NCBI RefSeq assembly: GCF_014190935.1
Contig: NZ_JACHVV010000001.1
Span: forward strand, 806,001-870,000
DNA length: 64,000 bases
Source of the DNA: Chryseomonas sp014190935
GTDB taxonomy: Bacteria > Pseudomonadota > Gammaproteobacteria > Pseudomonadales > Pseudomonadaceae
Direction: 5' to 3'
The notes beneath the pieces were generated by a model. It was given only the letters and a program-made list of their open reading frames with translations, was not told the DNA's origin and did no database searches. Below are positions 63,553 through 64,000 of this stretch, one piece after another (within the stretch, counting starts at the first letter, position 1; the number at the start of each line of letters is the position of its first letter). The position numbers were made by a program, and so were the translations under genes.

Positions 63553-64000
63553 TCAGGCCGGCTCTTCGAAACGGGCATAGCCGAAGGGGATGCCGCCTTG
63601 GCTGGCATGCCGCGAGTTGTCGATCGGCGCAGCGGCTCGCTTGGCCAGCCCCGGTCCCGAGCGTTTGGTAGCGGGACGCGGTAGCTCTTGGCCAGCCAGG
63701 GTGCTGTTCAGGGTGAAGAACTCCATCAGTTGCTGGAGCAATTCGGCCTGGCTGCTCATCTCTTCGGCGGTGGCGGCCAGTTCCTCGGAGGCCGAGGCGT
63801 TCTGCTGGGTGACCTGGCTGAGCTGCAGCATGGCGCTGTTGATCTGCTCGACGCCGGAGGTCTGTTCTTCCGAGGCAGCAGTGATCTCCTGCACCAGGTC
63901 GGAGGTCTTGCTGATGGAGGGCACCATCTCGTCCAGCAGCGAGCCCGCGCGCTCGGCCAGGGCCACGCTGCCCTGGGCGACGTTGCTGATCTCCTGGGCG
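63553..64000 (-). CDS. methyl-accepting chemotaxis protein, C-terminal part (5' end outside window)
   Basis: The last 148 codons of a chemoreceptor. The signalling-domain end (EISNVAQGSVALAERAGSLL, VQEITAASEEQTSGVEQIN, NASASEELAATAEEMSSQA) contains the heptad repeats and likely methylation Glu/Gln pairs. A tail of about 50 residues follows. The ligand domain and membrane segments lie to the right of position 64000. Confidence 0.92.
   Translation of the reverse strand, partial: AQEISNVAQGSVALAERAGSLLDEMVPSISKTSDLVQEITAASEEQTSGVEQINSAMLQLSQVTQQNASASEELAATAEEMSSQAELLQQLMEFFTLNSTLAGQELPRPATKRSGPGLAKRAAAPIDNSRHASQGGIPFGYARFEEPA

Overview
The window is high-GC chromosomal DNA from a Pseudomonas-type gammaproteobacterium. 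The strongest taxonomic clue is an MvaT-family nucleoid protein (21720-22079), a family known essentially from Pseudomonadaceae. The density of LysR, AraC, GntR, RpiR, TetR and PrpR-type regulators beside small catabolic operons fits a soil or plant-associated pseudomonad. No species is claimed. No rRNA, tRNA, CRISPR array, integrase or intact insertion sequence was seen.

Layout. 1-885: end of a GAF-PAS sensor, cut by the window edge. 1107-5762: AraC regulator, frameshifted SphA-type outer-membrane gene, MFS transporter and amidase. 5946-7702: secreted alpha/beta hydrolase and a small DMT transporter. 7834-13197: polar amino-acid ABC transporter with a class-V PLP enzyme, an RpiR regulator and a PuuE-type deacetylase. 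13300-23700: a region with visibly lower GC and foreign-looking codon use. 23736-28180: M20 peptidase, endonuclease I, small proteins and an MFS transporter. 28252-32270: DUF3237 protein, porin and serine hydrolase with a divergent TetR. 32658-33684: LrgA/LrgB pair. 34873-42582: seven-gene GntR, dipeptide/glutathione-type ABC and gamma-glutamyltransferase operon. 43219-48442: dehydrogenase, RraA-type aldolase and CitMHS carrier with a divergent sigma54 activator. 48683-57643: MFS, EthD protein, SDR/HxlR pair, amidohydrolase, ABM protein, isochorismatase-like hydrolase, RidA and LysR. 57773-63457: DUF4126 and NTF2-like proteins, TrmH-family methyltransferase, FAD protein, RlmE and a hypothetical protein. 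63553-64000: chemoreceptor tail.

The most interesting segment is the low-GC region. It carries a compact minus-strand operon: 5-aminolevulinate synthase, GNAT acetyltransferase, Gfo/Idh/MocA oxidoreductase, class-II asparagine synthetase, MFS exporter and LysR regulator. A divergent MmyB-type regulator and an MvaT-type silencer sit beside it. Pseudomonads make heme by the C5 route and do not need an ALA synthase, so this reads as a small-molecule biosynthetic cluster using ALA as a building block and exporting the product. The two divergent promoters carry mirrored copies of one box (20664-20684 and 20781-20803). Next to it lies about 1.65 kb without genes that holds five copies of a 21-bp palindrome plus other palindromes.

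Elsewhere, several regulator and target pairs have visible candidate sites: a GG-N10-GC sigma54 promoter at 46304-46318, nested palindromes between the TetR gene and its neighbour, a GCGCAAA/TTTGCGC palindrome before ridA, and AT-rich palindromes before the amino-acid ABC operon.
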